Shown here: in pieces, positions 16,199-24,210 of the stretch | How positions within the stretch are numbered: position 1 is the first letter of the stretch | Layout: the number at the start of each line of letters is the position of its first letter | DNA from: Pseudotabrizicola sediminis | GTDB taxonomy: Bacteria > Pseudomonadota > Alphaproteobacteria > Rhodobacterales > Rhodobacteraceae | Length of the DNA: 33,290 bases | Reading direction: 5' to 3' | NCBI RefSeq assembly: GCF_004745575.1 | Contig: NZ_RPEM01000015.1 | Location: 24,916 to 58,205 of the forward strand | Notes under the pieces: generated by a model | Database searches by the model: none | Seen by the model: only the letters and a program-made list of their open reading frames with translations | What the model was told of the DNA's origin: nothing | Translations under genes and position numbers: made by a program

Positions 16199-16827
16199 TG
16201 GAAACGGATGCGCTTGCCAAACTTATTTTTGCACGTCTTGGTCACGGCCGGATGATCGTCGCCATTGCGGGCGCGCCGGGATCTGGCAAATCAACGCTGG
16301 CCGAGGCCCTTTGTGCTGCGCTTAACGACCAGCGCGCTGGTGCGGCGGCGGTGATGCCGATGGATGGCTATCACCTCGACAATGCCATCCTTGATGCGCG
16401 GGGCCTCCGGGCGCGCAAGGGCTCACCCCCTACATTTGACGTGGATGGTCTGGCGGGCGATCTGGCCCGCGTGCGCGCTGCAGACCGCCCAGTGATCCTG
16501 CCAGTGTTTGACCGCGAGCTAGATCTTGCCCGCGCCGGGGCACGAGAGGTGGGGCCAGAGGTCCCGGTGATCCTCATCGAAGGCAATTATCTACTGCTTG
16601 AACAGGCCCAATGGCGGGATCTGTCACCGCTGTTCGACATGACGGTGTTTCTGGATGTGCCCGAGGCCGAACTAGAACGCCGCCTGATCGACCGCTGGCT
16701 GCATTACGGCCTAGATGCAGAAGCAGCCCGCACCCGTGCGCTTGGCAATGATATTCCCAACGCACGACTGGTGGCGACCACATCCCGCGCTGCCGATATC
16801 ACAATTAAACAAGAGGGTTCTGCATGA
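16198..16827 (+). CDS. P-loop sugar/nucleoside kinase (FrcK/uridine-kinase-like)
   Basis: The 209-residue protein has a phosphate loop GAPGSGKS (25-32), the MPMDGYHLDN segment, a KGSPPTFDVDG segment, and a late IEGNYLLL that matches the Walker B region of uridine- and pantothenate-kinase relatives. These are the marks of the small FrcK-type kinase found in fructose and other sugar ABC loci of rhizobia. Start and stop overlap its neighbours by TGATG (16196-16200) and ATGA (16824-16827), so it is tightly coupled to the epimerase before and to MtnK after. It probably phosphorylates the imported or epimerised sugar, or a related vitamin/nucleoside; substrate is not evident. Confidence 0.8.
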   Translation: METDALAKLIFARLGHGRMIVAIAGAPGSGKSTLAEALCAALNDQRAGAAAVMPMDGYHLDNAILDARGLRARKGSPPTFDVDGLAGDLARVRAADRPVILPVFDRELDLARAGAREVGPEVPVILIEGNYLLLEQAQWRDLSPLFDMTVFLDVPEAELERRLIDRWLHYGLDAEAARTRALGNDIPNARLVATTSRAADITIKQEGSA

Positions 16828-18083
16828 TCGCCTATACCCCCTGCACTACCGAAAGCCTGCGCGCGCGTTTGGCGAATGTGCCCGCTGTGACCGAACGGCT
16901 CGGCACCGATTCCAGCGTCTGGGACGTGCGCGAGGTGGGCGACGGCAACCTGAACCTCGTCTTCATAGTCCAAAGCTTACAAGGCGCGCTGGTGGTCAAG
17001 CAGGCGCTGCCCTATGTGCGGCTGGTCGGGGACAGTTGGCCCCTACCGCTGAAACGGTCTGTCTTCGAATACAACGCCCTGATCCGCCATGCCCTCCGCG
17101 ATCCGGGCCGGGTGCCCGAAATCTATCATTTTGACGAAGTCCAGGCGCTTGTCGTGATGCGCTATCTAAGTCCGCACGTGATCTTGCGCAAAAGCATCGT
17201 GACGGGGGTGCAACACCCGAACCTTGCCGCTGACATGGGGTTGTTTCTGGCGCGCACACTGTTTCGCGGGTCGAACCTGTCGTTGCCCGCACCGCAAGCC
17301 AAGGCTGATCTTGCGCTGTTTTCCGATAATGTTGCGTTAGCCGATATTACAGAAAACCTTGTGTTTTCAGATCCTTATTTCGATGCTGCCATGAACCGGC
17401 ACACGCCGGGGCTGGACCCTTGGATTACGAAACTGCGCACTGATCGCGATATGAAAGTGGCCGCACAGGCGATGAAACATGCCTTTGTCAGCAAGAGCGA
17501 AACGCTGGTGCATGGCGACCTTCATTCCGGGTCGATCATGGTAACGGCCGAAGATACGCAGGTTATCGACCCTGAATTTGCCATCTACGGCCCATTTGGT
17601 TTTGATATCGGAATGCTGCTGGCGAACTTTTTGCTTGGGTATTTCGCGCAATCTGGACACGAAGCCACGCCCGGCGACCGTGCTGCCTATAGAAGTTGGC
17701 TTCTGAGTGTGACGCGCGACACATGGGGCGTGTTTGTCGCAGAGTTTTCCCGGCTGTGGCGAACCGAGCGAACTGGCATCCTCTATCAGCGCGCCCTTTT
17801 CGAGGATCAGGGCGATCCGCTGGCGTCTGAACAGGCGCTGCAAGATGTGTTGCGCGGTATATGGGTCGACGCCATGGGGTTTTGTGGTGTGGAAATGCAC
17901 CGCCGCGTTCTTGGCCTTGCCCATGTCGAGGATTTGGAAAGCATCACGGATGACAGTCGTCGGCTGATTGCCGAACGGCGTGCTCTGGCATTGGGGCGGC
18001 ACGTCACAATCAATCGCGCGATCATTACCATGGAGGGGCTGATTGCGCTCGCTGAACGGATCGAAGAGGAGGATCTGGCATGA
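16824..18083 (+). CDS. mtnK: S-methyl-5-thioribose kinase
   Basis: MtnK phosphorylates methylthioribose (and in the DHAP shunt also 5-deoxyribose) at O1 with ATP. The 419-residue protein shows the whole aminoglycoside-kinase-like MtnK pattern: [10 protein letters not shown] (38-47) as glycine-rich loop, [10 protein letters not shown] with K59, catalytic HGDLHSGSI (230-238, one residue off the common HGDLHTGS) and the metal motif [15 protein letters not shown] (249-263). Length is normal. It overlaps both neighbours by ATGA and is followed at once by mtnA. Methionine-salvage partners mtnB, mtnC and mtnD are absent from the window. This points to sugar disposal rather than methionine recycling. 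Confidence 0.93.
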   Translation: MIAYTPCTTESLRARLANVPAVTERLGTDSSVWDVREVGDGNLNLVFIVQSLQGALVVKQALPYVRLVGDSWPLPLKRSVFEYNALIRHALRDPGRVPEIYHFDEVQALVVMRYLSPHVILRKSIVTGVQHPNLAADMGLFLARTLFRGSNLSLPAPQAKADLALFSDNVALADITENLVFSDPYFDAAMNRHTPGLDPWITKLRTDRDMKVAAQAMKHAFVSKSETLVHGDLHSGSIMVTAEDTQVIDPEFAIYGPFGFDIGMLLANFLLGYFAQSGHEATPGDRAAYRSWLLSVTRDTWGVFVAEFSRLWRTERTGILYQRALFEDQGDPLASEQALQDVLRGIWVDAMGFCGVEMHRRVLGLAHVEDLESITDDSRRLIAERRALALGRHVTINRAIITMEGLIALAERIEEEDLA

Positions 18084-19171
18084 AGGTCAACGGCATTCCC
18101 TACCGCTCGATCTGGACCACGCCAGAGGGCCGTGTGCAGATCATCGACCAAACCCGTCTGCCTCATGAATTTGTGATCGTCGATCTTGCAACAATGGACC
18201 AGGCGGCCATTGCCATTCGCGACATGTGGGTGCGGGGCGCGCCGTTGATCGGGGCGACGGCGGCCTGGGGCATGGCACTGGCGATGGCGGAAGACGCGTC
18301 AGACGCGGGATTGGCAAGGGCCTACGATGCCTTGATGGCCACACGGCCGACGGCCGTAAACCTGCGTTGGGCGCTGGAAGACGTGCGCGCACGGCTGGCG
18401 CCGCTGGCCCCATCGGCCCGCCAGGACGCTGCCAGCGCCCGCGCTGCTGCGATCTGCGACGAAGATGTCGAGATCAACCGCCGCATAGGTGAACAAGGCG
18501 TGGCGCTGATCGAGGCGATTGCGGCGCGCAAGTCCGGTCCGGTCAATATTCTGACCCATTGCAACGCGGGCTGGCTGGCCACGGTGGACTGGGGCACAGC
18601 CACCTCGCCCATCTATCACGCGGTCGAACGCGGGATTGATGTGCATGTCTGGGTGGACGAAACCCGCCCGCGAAATCAGGGAGCGCATCTCACGGCATGG
18701 GAGATGGCAGGTCACGGAATTCCGCATCATTTGATTGTCGACAACGCAGGCGGCCATCTGATGCAGCACGGGCAAGTTGACATGGTGATCGTGGGCACCG
18801 ACCGGACTACGGCGCGCGGCGACGTCTGCAACAAGATCGGCACCTACCTCAAGGCGCTTGCGGCGCATGACAACGGCGTGCCGTTTTACGTGGCGCTACC
18901 CTCTCCCACCATCGATTGGCGCGTGCAAGACGGAGTGCGCGAGATCCCGATCGAAGAGCGTTCGGGCGATGAGGTATCGTTCGTGCAAGGTCGCGATGCG
19001 GCGGGGCAGGTCGGAATGGTGCGGATCAGCCCCGACGCCACTCCTGGCGCCAACCCAGCATTCGACGTAACGCCTGCCCGACTGGTCACTGGCCTGATCA
19101 CGGAACGCGGCGTTGCCCCGGCAACGGCCGCGGGTCTGGCCGCGATGTTTCCGGATCAGGCCCCCTTATGA
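18080..19171 (+). CDS. mtnA: S-methyl-5-thioribose-1-phosphate isomerase
   Basis: MtnA converts methylthioribose-1-phosphate (or 5-deoxyribose-1-phosphate) to the ribulose-1-phosphate. The 363-residue protein, an eIF2B-alpha relative, has [10 protein letters not shown] near 21-30, [14 protein letters not shown] (51-64), the catalytic cysteine C161 in THCNAGWLA and the catalytic aspartate D241 in [10 protein letters not shown], followed by NKIGTYLKA. These match functional MtnA enzymes. It overlaps mtnK by ATGA and ends 2 bp before the convergent second SorC gene. Paralogues that act on ribose-1,5-bisphosphate or 5-deoxyribose-1-phosphate look very alike, so the natural substrate remains open. 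Confidence 0.93.
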   Translation: MKVNGIPYRSIWTTPEGRVQIIDQTRLPHEFVIVDLATMDQAAIAIRDMWVRGAPLIGATAAWGMALAMAEDASDAGLARAYDALMATRPTAVNLRWALEDVRARLAPLAPSARQDAASARAAAICDEDVEINRRIGEQGVALIEAIAARKSGPVNILTHCNAGWLATVDWGTATSPIYHAVERGIDVHVWVDETRPRNQGAHLTAWEMAGHGIPHHLIVDNAGGHLMQHGQVDMVIVGTDRTTARGDVCNKIGTYLKALAAHDNGVPFYVALPSPTIDWRVQDGVREIPIEERSGDEVSFVQGRDAAGQVGMVRISPDATPGANPAFDVTPARLVTGLITERGVAPATAAGLAAMFPDQAPL

Positions 19172-19173
19172 CC

Positions 19174-20136
19174 TTAACGCGCGATGTCGAGCAACTCGGT
19201 CGCGGTGTCAGCATCAGTGACCAGATGGGTGGCATAGCCCCCTGTCAGCACCGAATGCATCGGCACCACCTTTTCGGATCCGCAAGACACCAACAGCCCC
19301 ATCTGCAACCCGCGCAGCCGGTCAAGCGTCATTCCCATCATCCGCCCGTCCATGGGGCCGGGCAGTGGCGATCCTTGGGCATCAATGAACCGTCCACACA
19401 ATACACCCTTCGCCCCCGCCGCCTTGTAAACGTCCAGTTCTGCAAGGCTCGCGACTCCTGCGCCCACCACATGACTGTCAGGCAGGCACGATCCGGCCGC
19501 AAATATCGCCTTGGTGCAGGTGCCCAGCGTTGCCAACTGCGCCGCGATGATCGGCTCGGCCATCAGGATTCGGGCGTTTTCGGCATTGGACAGGATGACT
19601 GGTGCGAACAGATTAATGCATTCGGCAGACAGTTTCCGCGCAAGGTTGGTCGAACATGCCTCCGCAGTAAAGCCGAACGGGCTGGGGACCGAACCCACCA
19701 GTTGAAGCACCTTTACATCTTCGGTCTGGATCTGGCCCATGGCCTCGACCGTTTCGAACACAGTTTGGCCCCAAGCGATGCCCAGTCGATCTCCGGGTTC
19801 CAAAAGTGTTGGCAGCCATTCGGCCGCGGCACGCGCCACCCTTTTGAGCGTGCCCTCCACACCCGCGGCAGCAGGCGCGACATACGCGGCCTTCAATCCA
19901 AAACGGTCGCAAAGATCATGGGCGAGGCGGTGGCGGGTAAATGGTTCTTCGGCCAGAGATATACGCACAAGCCCCGAAGCCCTCGCCTCCTGAAGATAGG
20001 TGACCACGGTAGCGCGCGAGACCCCAAGCCGCGTCGCGATGTCATTCTGGTTAAGGCTGTCATGAAAATACAGCCATGCTGCCTCGATCACTGCATCCTC
20101 GCGGATGCCTCGTCCGGCGTTTCGGGGAGTGGCCAT
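19174..20136 (-). CDS. Second SorC/DeoR-family transcription regulator
   Basis: Another sugar-sensing regulator of the SorC family, 320 residues from ATG 20136. It has the HTH start ELIVE-like region IEAAWLYFHDSLNQ, then DIATRLGVSRATVVTYLQEA (about 34-53), and a sugar-binding domain with LGIAWGQTVFE as the glycine-rich effector loop. A longer start at 20181 is possible but would cross candidate operator repeats. It is divergent from the FGGY kinase and aldolase pair and convergent with mtnA. It differs clearly from the first SorC in sequence, so it probably answers to a different sugar phosphate. Confidence 0.88.
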   Translation of the reverse strand: MATPRNAGRGIREDAVIEAAWLYFHDSLNQNDIATRLGVSRATVVTYLQEARASGLVRISLAEEPFTRHRLAHDLCDRFGLKAAYVAPAAAGVEGTLKRVARAAAEWLPTLLEPGDRLGIAWGQTVFETVEAMGQIQTEDVKVLQLVGSVPSPFGFTAEACSTNLARKLSAECINLFAPVILSNAENARILMAEPIIAAQLATLGTCTKAIFAAGSCLPDSHVVGAGVASLAELDVYKAAGAKGVLCGRFIDAQGSPLPGPMDGRMMGMTLDRLRGLQMGLLVSCGSEKVVPMHSVLTGGYATHLVTDADTATELLDIAR

Positions 20137-20143
20137 CAAAGTA

Positions 20144-20183
20144 CCTGCCAAATTTTTTTGGGTTGTCCGCAACCCTGCCAAAT
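20144..20183. promoter_or_regulatory. Candidate operator: repeated CCTGCCAAAT with central dyad
   Basis: CCTGCCAAAT occurs twice, at 20144-20153 and 20174-20183, 30 bp apart (about three helical turns). Between them GGGTTG (20160-20165) and CAACCC (20170-20175) form a 6-bp dyad around TCCG. The array fills the gap between the second SorC gene and the FGGY kinase, where a repressor of both would bind. Repeats are exact, but binding is inferred. Confidence 0.6.
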
Positions 20184-20210
20184 GTCGAGCGCGGCAACAA
20201 GGGGGCCGTG

Positions 20211-21761
20211 ATGACTGATCTGTTCGTTGGTCTGGATGCAGGTACCTCGACCATCAAGGCCGTGGCCTTCGATCTGACAGGACAGACAGTTGCAATGGCC
20301 CAACGGCGGAACTTGCATGATGTCGGACCAGATGGTGCCGTAACACAGGACATGCGGCGGACATGGGATGACTGCACCGCCGTCTTGCGCGGCCTCGGGG
20401 CAAAGGTGCCAGACTTTGCCGATCGGATTGCAGCGATCGGCGTTACCGGACAGGGGGACGGGTGCTGGATAATCGATGGGGCTGGCGATCCGGTAGGGCC
20501 GGGTTGGCTGTGGCTCGACGCTCGGGCAGCGGGGTTGGTTGCCGGCCTGCGAGGCGGCGAGGCCGAAGCCGTGCATTTCCGCACTACCGGCACCGCGCTG
20601 ACCTCATGTCAGCAGGGTCCGCAACTCATGTGGATGCAGGCCCATGCTCCCGATTTGTTGGTCAGGGCGGCCACCGCATTTCACTGCAAGGATTGGCTGT
20701 TCTTTCGCATGACCGGCGTCCGCGCCACTGATCCGTGCGAAGCATGTTTCAGCTTTGGCGATTTCCGCACCCGCGCCTATGATGATGGTGTGATCGATGC
20801 GCTTGGCCTTGGTATCCTGCGCCACCTTTTGCCACCCATTCTTGACGGGGTGCGAACCGTCCTCCCACTGACGGCAGCTGCCGCAGCCGAAACGGGTCTG
20901 CGGACTGGGACGCCGGTTAGCCTTGGCTATCTGGATGCTGTCTGCACCGGCTTGGGCGCGGGCATCTTGGAGGGCGGGCAAGGTTTTGGCTGCACGATCC
21001 TCGGGTCCACAGGCGTGCACATGAAGGGGATGCGGGTAGAAGATGTCACTTTGCCCGCGCAGCCGACCGGATATGTAATGGTCATGCCGATACCGGGGAT
21101 GGTTGCACAGATGCAGACCAACATGGCCGGAACACTCAATCTGGACTGGATGCTTGGACTGGCCGAGGGGCTGTTAAAGGGTCTGGACCAACCGGTGCCC
21201 GATCTGATTGAACGGCTGGACGGGTGGTTGGGCGATGCAAATCGCGGGCCTCTCTACCACCCCTACATCTCGGCGGCAGGAGAACGGGGGCCTTTTGTCG
21301 ATGCGCATGCACGTGCCGGGTTTATTGGGCTTACAACGGAACATCGCTTTGTCGATCTGGTGGGCGCCGTCGCTGAGGGGTTGGGTTTGGCTGCCCGCGA
21401 TTGCTATTCGGCCATGGGTGGTGTCCCGCCAGAGGTACGCCTGACCGGCGGGGCTGCCCGATCTGTCGCGTTGCGGCGCATTATGGCGGCGGCCCTCGGG
21501 GTGCCGGTTCGTCCAAGCTCGCGCGAAGAGGCTGGGGCCGCAGGCGCTGCCATGATTGGTGCCGTCGCCGTCGGGGCCTTCCCCGACATCCCAGCCGCCG
21601 TAGACTCGTGGGTCAGCCCTTGCCTTGGTCTGGCGTTGGAACCCGACGACGCGGCAAGGACTCGGCAGGACCGGCGATTTTCACATTATCTGCAAGCGCG
21701 CAGAACCCTTGCCCCCCTGTGGACCACGATGGCGAATGACAGCGAAAGGAACGAGAGATGA
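20211..21761 (+). CDS. FGGY-family carbohydrate kinase (erythritol/fuculokinase-like)
   Basis: This second FGGY kinase has 516 residues from ATG 20211. Marks are the phosphate-1 motif GLDAGTSTIKAVAFDL (7-22), GVTGQGDGCW near 81-90, WLWLDARA, the mid-protein GFGCTILGSTGVH and the adenosine motif RLTGGAARS late in the protein. The GQGDG segment and length recall erythritol kinase (EryA) from memory; xylulo- or fuculokinase relatives are alternatives. It overlaps the FucA-type aldolase gene by ATGA, so the kinase product is probably the aldolase substrate, i.e. a ketose-1-phosphate. It would be controlled by the divergent SorC regulator. Confidence 0.88.
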   Translation: MTDLFVGLDAGTSTIKAVAFDLTGQTVAMAQRRNLHDVGPDGAVTQDMRRTWDDCTAVLRGLGAKVPDFADRIAAIGVTGQGDGCWIIDGAGDPVGPGWLWLDARAAGLVAGLRGGEAEAVHFRTTGTALTSCQQGPQLMWMQAHAPDLLVRAATAFHCKDWLFFRMTGVRATDPCEACFSFGDFRTRAYDDGVIDALGLGILRHLLPPILDGVRTVLPLTAAAAAETGLRTGTPVSLGYLDAVCTGLGAGILEGGQGFGCTILGSTGVHMKGMRVEDVTLPAQPTGYVMVMPIPGMVAQMQTNMAGTLNLDWMLGLAEGLLKGLDQPVPDLIERLDGWLGDANRGPLYHPYISAAGERGPFVDAHARAGFIGLTTEHRFVDLVGAVAEGLGLAARDCYSAMGGVPPEVRLTGGAARSVALRRIMAAALGVPVRPSSREEAGAAGAAMIGAVAVGAFPDIPAAVDSWVSPCLGLALEPDDAARTRQDRRFSHYLQARRTLAPLWTTMANDSERNER

Positions 21762-22417
21762 CCGAATTCGAATTACGCGCGGATCTGGTGGCGCGGGCTA
21801 AGGAACTGGATGCCTCCGGTCTGAACCGTGGGGCATCTGGCAACCTTTCGGTGCGCTGCGGAACCCACATGCTGATCACGCCATCGGCGGTGCCTTATAT
21901 TCAATTAACTGTCGACATGATTGCCGCCATGCCGTTGGAAGGCGATTACGGGGCATGGGAAGGGCCGCGAAAGCCGTCGACCGAGTGGCGCTTCCATTTG
22001 GACCTTATGCGCGCCCGGCCAGATATCGGTGCGGTTGTGCATACTCACGCGCCTTGGTGCACGGTGCTTGCGATTGCCCGCCAGCCGATCCCGGCGGTTC
22101 ACTACATGATGGCAGCCTTTGGCGGGCCTGAAATTCCGGTCTGCGACTATGCCCGCTATGGCACGGAAGACCTTTCCACCCATGTGGTCACAGCGATGGA
22201 GGGGCGCGCGGGCTGTCTGATGGCCAATCATGGCATGCTGACAGCGGCCAATACGCTGACCCGCGCCTGCTGGCTGGCGCATGAGATGGAGGCTCTTGCG
22301 CACCAGCATTATCACACATTGCTGATTGGCGGCGGTCACATACTGACCGAGGCGCAGATCGCCGACGCCGCCACCGGCTTCGCCAGCTATGGGGTGCAAG
22401 ACCGGACCGATTCCTAG
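21758..22417 (+). CDS. Class II aldolase, FucA type (L-fuculose-1-phosphate / deoxyribulose-1-phosphate aldolase)
   Basis: Zinc aldolases of this type split ketose-1-phosphates into DHAP and an aldehyde. The 219-residue protein follows E. coli FucA closely: SGNLS (27-31), phosphate-binding PST then catalytic E76 in EWRFH, zinc ligands H95 and H97 in VHTHA, the HYMMAAFGG segment with Y116, and H158 in ANHGML. Each lies three residues after its FucA counterpart (E73, H92, H94, Y113, H155). The EWRFH motif argues against the related dehydratase MtnB. It could use the product of the coupled FGGY kinase, or 5-deoxyribulose/methylthioribulose-1-phosphate from MtnK-MtnA as Ald2 does. Its stop codon overlaps that of the convergent permease gene in CTAG. 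Confidence 0.9.
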   Translation: MTEFELRADLVARAKELDASGLNRGASGNLSVRCGTHMLITPSAVPYIQLTVDMIAAMPLEGDYGAWEGPRKPSTEWRFHLDLMRARPDIGAVVHTHAPWCTVLAIARQPIPAVHYMMAAFGGPEIPVCDYARYGTEDLSTHVVTAMEGRAGCLMANHGMLTAANTLTRACWLAHEMEALAHQHYHTLLIGGGHILTEAQIADAATGFASYGVQDRTDS

Positions 22418-23271
22418 CCCTTCACAGCACCCGCTGTCATCCCGCTGACAATGTAACGGTTTGCCGTCAGGGCGAACAGGATCACGGGCGCGATGACCAG
22501 CACCGCATAGGCCGCAATCACGCCGTATTCGGCACCGGCCTCGGCTCCGCCCAGAAACCGGGTGATCCCTACGGTCAACGGCTGCGCACTGTTGCCTGCA
22601 AGGAACAGCGCGAACAGATACTCGTTCCATGAGATGATGAACACAAGGATCGCCAGCGCAATCACCCCTGATCGCACAACCGGCAGCGAAACATGCCAGA
22701 ACAGGTGCCAGGGGTTGCAGCCATCCACAATGCCAGCCTCTTCCAGCTCTTGCGGAACGGTGTCAAAAAACCCTACGAGCATCCAGGTGGCGAAAGGAAT
22801 ATGGATTGACAGATGGGCGAGCAGCAGACCGGTGCGCGACCCTGACAATCCGAGGTTCACGAATATCAGGAACAGCGGCAATGCCAGCACGACGTAGGGT
22901 ATGAAGCGCATCGCCAGTACCCCGAACGACACCGCAGCTCGTGCCCGGCCCGAGATCTTGGTCAGCCCATAGGCCAGCGGCACGCAGACAACCAAAGTGA
23001 TGACGACGGCACTGGCCGAGATGATCACCGAATTGGTAAAAAAGAACCAGAAATCGCCACGCGTGAAGGCTTGGGTGAAATTCTCAAGCGTGAAGTCGCG
23101 AAAAGTCAACAGGTCCATCGGGCTGCGAAACAGGGCTGTGCGGTTCAGGCTGGCCGCAATCAGCATGACAGGCGGCAAAAGCGAAATGACCAGCCATATC
23201 GCGAGCAAGGCGTGAATGATCCAGACGGCACCGCGCTTACGAAGTCTGGCTGACATCATGCGATTGGTCAT
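22414..23271 (-). CDS. Sugar ABC importer permease (MalG/UgpE-type)
   Basis: One half of the membrane channel of a CUT1-family sugar importer. The 286-residue protein starts at ATG 23271 inside an ATGA overlap with the partner permease. It has six hydrophobic segments (first at about 15-40) and the cytoplasmic EAA loop, LEEAGIVDGCNPWHLFWHVSLP, that contacts the ATPase. Length is typical of MalG-type permeases. A longer in-frame start at 23316 is unlikely given the overlap. Confidence 0.92.
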   Translation of the reverse strand: MTNRMMSARLRKRGAVWIIHALLAIWLVISLLPPVMLIAASLNRTALFRSPMDLLTFRDFTLENFTQAFTRGDFWFFFTNSVIISASAVVITLVVCVPLAYGLTKISGRARAAVSFGVLAMRFIPYVVLALPLFLIFVNLGLSGSRTGLLLAHLSIHIPFATWMLVGFFDTVPQELEEAGIVDGCNPWHLFWHVSLPVVRSGVIALAILVFIISWNEYLFALFLAGNSAQPLTVGITRFLGGAEAGAEYGVIAAYAVLVIAPVILFALTANRYIVSGMTAGAVKG

Positions 23272-24158
23272 GCCTTGTCTCCCAATGTGCGGCGGTAGAG
23301 AGTGATGTACAGCCAAGCGATCACCGCCATGATGAGGAACATCGAAAAGGCGATCGTATTGGCCATGCCCATGTCCTGATTGGCGATGCCCCGGTTATAG
23401 GCAAAGATCGACAAAACCGTGGTTGACCGGCCCGGCCCGCCGCCCGTCAGCGCCCAGATCATGTCAAACTCGCGAAAGGCGGATGTTATGATGATGATCG
23501 ACACAAACAGGATATGCGGACGCAGGATTGGCAGCACGATATACCAAAGTGCCTGAAACGGCCCCGCGCCATCCACCCGCCCGGCCTCGTGCAATTCATC
23601 GGGGATGGTGGTCAGGGCCGCGTAAAACACCAGTACTGCGAGCGGGATCAGATGCCACGAATTGGTAATGATCGTGGCATACAGCGCGGTGTCCCGCTCC
23701 AAGAGCCAGAACGGCATCCCGCCGCCGAAATAGGAAGAGATCTGGTTTACGACGCCGAATTCCTGCTGCCAGATGAAAAACCGCCACGCAATGCCGCCGA
23801 CCACAGGGGTCATTACAAAGGGAATGAGAAACAGCGCCATCCACATCGGCCGCAGTTTGACCTGACGCGCATTGAGCAGGAACGCGATTAGAATACCGAA
23901 ACCAACCGACAGCACTACGCAGCCCAGCGTGAACAGTCCCGTGATCCGTAAGGCATTGACGAACAGCGGGTCTGCAAACGCCTTCCAGTAATTCTCAAGC
24001 CCAACGAACACCTGATTGTTGAAGTCATACAGAAATACCCGGTGCAACGAATAGCGCAGCCCCATGACCAGGGGCGTGCCTACGACGATCACCATCAAGA
24101 TCAATCCCGGCAGGATAAACCACCAACCCCGTGTAAACTGTGCGCGTCTGCTAGACAT
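23268..24158 (-). CDS. Sugar ABC importer permease (MalF/UgpA-type)
   Basis: The other channel subunit, 296 residues with six likely membrane helices (first at about 10-32, last near 265-288). The EAA loop reads DELHEAGRVDGAGPFQALWYIVLP, near 195-218. GGGGGGAA lies before the ATG at 24158. The gene is separated from the binding-protein gene by a stem-loop and overlaps the next permease by four bases. It is a normal member of the MalF/UgpA group without the large MalF periplasmic insertion. Confidence 0.92.
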   Translation of the reverse strand: MSSRRAQFTRGWWFILPGLILMVIVVGTPLVMGLRYSLHRVFLYDFNNQVFVGLENYWKAFADPLFVNALRITGLFTLGCVVLSVGFGILIAFLLNARQVKLRPMWMALFLIPFVMTPVVGGIAWRFFIWQQEFGVVNQISSYFGGGMPFWLLERDTALYATIITNSWHLIPLAVLVFYAALTTIPDELHEAGRVDGAGPFQALWYIVLPILRPHILFVSIIIITSAFREFDMIWALTGGGPGRSTTVLSIFAYNRGIANQDMGMANTIAFSMFLIMAVIAWLYITLYRRTLGDKA

Positions 24159-24177
24159 GCGGTTCCCCCCGTAAATG

Positions 24178-24201
24178 CCCCGCGCCCTTTCAGGCGCGGG
24201 G
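24178..24201 (-). repeat. GC-rich 9-bp hairpin between binding protein and permease
   Basis: CCCCGCGCC (24178-24186) pairs perfectly with GGCGCGGGG (24193-24201) around CTTTCA. In the minus-strand transcript it follows the binding-protein gene and precedes the first permease. Such hairpins often protect the binding-protein message from decay, so it is made in excess of the membrane subunits, as in malEFG. No U-run. Confidence 0.75.
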
Positions 24202-24210
24202 GAATCATGC

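Noticed and set aside
21758-22417. MtnB (methylthioribulose-1-phosphate dehydratase)
   Set aside because: The motif EWRFH and overall match favour FucA-type aldolase; MtnB proteins have SAET-type sequence at this place.
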